A stretch of 7,183 bases of DNA from assembly GCA_044346175.1 (NCBI GenBank), contig JBIIZQ010000036.1:1-7183 (forward strand), given 5' to 3'. This stretch comes from JBJTUH01 sp044346175 (lineage in GTDB: Bacteria > Cyanobacteriota > Vampirovibrionia > Vampirovibrionales > JAJTHC01). Below the pieces are notes generated by a model. That model was not told where the DNA came from. It was given only the letters and a program-made list of their open reading frames with translations, and searched no databases. A program made the position numbers and the translations under genes. Positions 5,615 to 7,183 of the stretch are shown here, one piece after another. Numbering within the stretch: the first letter of the stretch is position 1; each line of letters starts with the position of its first letter.

Positions 5615-6991
5615 ATGACCATTTCTACATTGTTGCAGAGTCCTGAATCGTTGTGTCAAGCCATGCGTCAGGCAATGGCTCAACCCGATATGCCTGAAAC
5701 GCTTGCACAACTTGTTGACCCTTTACTTAAGGCACGCCATGCTGCGATTGCTGCTTTTCAGTCCGAGACCGATTTTCCTCATCCTAAAGAAGAACTTTGG
5801 CGTTTTATTGCACAGCACCCTCTTTATGCCAAGCCGTGGCAGGTTGTACCAAGCCTTGAGGTTGTTTTGGAAGCCACGGATGCTTTCAGACTTCAGGGAG
5901 GGCGTTTACTTCAGCTGAATACCCTTGAAACGTGCGGGCAGTTGTCTTCTGAGCATCAGGCTTGGGTGTTACAACACCTTGCGAATGACCACCATACGGG
6001 TTTATCGGCGCATGATACCTTTTGGCATCTTTTTTCTCAGGCTTCTGGTCATGCACCGTATGTGCTGATTTTACCAGATTCTTTGCAATCGTCTCATGCT
6101 GTGTCCTTGCGAGTTACATTACCTAACGATTTAGCCTCTTCTGAGTGTTTAACCGTGTGTCCTTTCCGTGTGTTGGTGCTGGCTGAAAATACACACGCCC
6201 ATGTCCATGTGACCACGCAAGTGCATGTTGCGAGTCAATCTTCTGTGATGGATGCAACGCCGCACGTTTTGGTACACGGGATTGTGCAGGGGACTTTGGC
6301 TGCTGAGGCTTCAGTGGCTTGGCTTAATCAGTGCCATACCTTTGAACCGCAATGCTATTGGCTTACGTCTACGCAAGTAACGTTGCAGGAAAAAGCACGT
6401 TGGCATATGCTTAACCTTAACACGCAAGCGCATTGGGTTCGTCATGGTGCTGAAGTTCATCTGCAAGGTGAGCAGGCTGATGCGAAACTTTGTGGCTTAA
6501 CCTTAGGGCAAGGTTCGCAAAAAGTGCATCAGCAGGTAAAAGTGTCTCATCATGCGGTGGATACTACCAGCCAGCAGGCCTTTAAGCAAGTTATGCAACA
6601 TCAAGCCTATGCTGAGTTTTCAGGGAGTATTGGGGTGCATAGAGTCGCTCAAGGCACTGATGCTCAACAGCTCAGTAATACGATTTTGCTTTCAGATAAG
6701 GCGAAAGTTTTTGTACGTCCTTGGCTACAAATTGATGCTGATGATGTGAAGTGTTCTCATGGTGCAACGGTCGGGCAGCTTGAAAATGAGCAACTCTTTT
6801 ACTTAACCAGTCGAGGGCTTACGGCTTCTGAAGCCTCTAAGCTTTTACTTCAAGGATTTGCACATGATATTATTGATACGTATCTTTTAGGACAAAACTT
6901 ACCTGAGGATGTACTTTCTACACTAGGTGGTCATTTGCATACTGAAGTGGATATCGCCTTAAGTGCCTTGGTTGCTTCTGGTACCCCGTAA
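5615..6991 (+). CDS. sufD: Fe-S cluster assembly protein SufD
   Basis: SufD is the SufB paralogue that pairs with SufB on the SufC dimer; it is linked to iron acquisition and cluster assembly. At 458 residues it is of normal to slightly large size (E. coli SufD 423). As usual, the N-terminal half is poorly conserved, with the family's Glu-Trp element at PKEELWRF (57-64). The C-terminal beta-helix core is clear: SGSIGVHRVAQGTDAQQ near 336-352, then DDVKCSHGATVGQLENEQLFYLTSRGL (376-402). C380 and H382 correspond to E. coli SufD C358 and H360, of which the His is important for cluster assembly. The protein is rich in His (31 of 458), notably AHVHV near 195-199. The start is fixed by the AAGGAG upstream. 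It sits 26 bp after sufC and 48 bp before sufS, consistent with one transcript. Confidence 0.95.
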   Translation: MTISTLLQSPESLCQAMRQAMAQPDMPETLAQLVDPLLKARHAAIAAFQSETDFPHPKEELWRFIAQHPLYAKPWQVVPSLEVVLEATDAFRLQGGRLLQLNTLETCGQLSSEHQAWVLQHLANDHHTGLSAHDTFWHLFSQASGHAPYVLILPDSLQSSHAVSLRVTLPNDLASSECLTVCPFRVLVLAENTHAHVHVTTQVHVASQSSVMDATPHVLVHGIVQGTLAAEASVAWLNQCHTFEPQCYWLTSTQVTLQEKARWHMLNLNTQAHWVRHGAEVHLQGEQADAKLCGLTLGQGSQKVHQQVKVSHHAVDTTSQQAFKQVMQHQAYAEFSGSIGVHRVAQGTDAQQLSNTILLSDKAKVFVRPWLQIDADDVKCSHGATVGQLENEQLFYLTSRGLTASEASKLLLQGFAHDIIDTYLLGQNLPEDVLSTLGGHLHTEVDIALSALVASGTP

Positions 6992-7039
6992 CGCATTTGT
7001 AACTTTTTGTGATGTGCTTGTTTCCGCTTTGTTGTTCAG

Positions 7040-7183
7040 ATGAGTGATAAGATGTTTGCTACTAGTATGACTTTACCCGCTATTCCCGTCCATGGTTGCC
7101 ATACGCCTGAGAATCCTTCTGAACCTTGTCTTACTGGGTTGACACAAGCACAGGTGTTGTCTCTTCGTGCTGATTTTCCTGTC
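7040..7183 (+). CDS. sufS: Partial: N-terminus of cysteine desulfurase SufS
   Basis: An open frame of 48 codons runs from ATG 7040 off the right edge. Residues 35-48 (QAQVLSLRADFPV) match the start of SufS/CsdA-type, PLP-dependent cysteine desulfurases, which typically read IRADFPIL close to the N-terminus. Position after sufD, 48 bp downstream, makes SufS the expected product: it would mobilise sulfur from cysteine for the SufBCD scaffold. No PLP lysine or active-site Cys lies in the visible part. The first 30 or so residues are an extension not found in most SufS, with Cys at 20 and 30. Other in-frame ATGs are at 7052 and 7067, and no ribosome site picks among them. Confidence 0.82.
   Translation, partial: MSDKMFATSMTLPAIPVHGCHTPENPSEPCLTGLTQAQVLSLRADFPV

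Overview
The window comes from a bacterial chromosome of moderate GC. It carries the start of a SUF iron-sulfur cluster assembly operon (a MerR-type regulator gene, then sufB, sufC, sufD and the first 48 codons of sufS), all on the + strand from about 2620 to the right edge. Divergent to it on the - strand is mqnC, a radical SAM enzyme of the futalosine (alternative menaquinone) pathway. The left edge holds the 5' part of an unrecognised - strand gene for a very low-complexity Asn/Ser/Tyr/Ala-rich protein.

Organism: the futalosine pathway, the sufBCDS order, a SufB that reads like the cyanobacterial/chlamydial type, and mostly absent Shine-Dalgarno sequences would suit a member of the Chlamydiota or a non-photosynthetic cyanobacterial relative (Vampirovibrionia-like). 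I cannot decide between these from sequence alone, and other futalosine-using phyla remain possible.

Layout: 1-428 (-) low-complexity ORF running off the left edge; 429-1057 gene-free, strongly strand-asymmetric DNA (G/T-rich on +) with two hairpins and a short tandem repeat; 1058-2239 (-) mqnC; 2240-2619 divergent intergenic region with a perfect 10-bp inverted repeat and other palindromes; 2620-3147 merR-type regulator; 3219-4664 sufB; 4776-5588 sufC; 5615-6991 sufD; 7040-right edge sufS.

How the genes work together: SufB, SufC and SufD form the scaffold complex in which an Fe-S cluster is built, SufC supplying ATPase activity. SufS is the cysteine desulfurase that supplies sulfur. The upstream MerR-type protein has a cysteine-rich tail (C-x2-C-x8-C-x3-C) and is the natural candidate to sense iron, another metal, redox state or Fe-S status and to control the operon. 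MqnC itself needs a [4Fe-4S] cluster, so it is a client of the SUF system, although its divergent position may be coincidental. The two least explained items are the low-complexity ORF at the left edge and the Cys-rich regulator at the head of the SUF operon.
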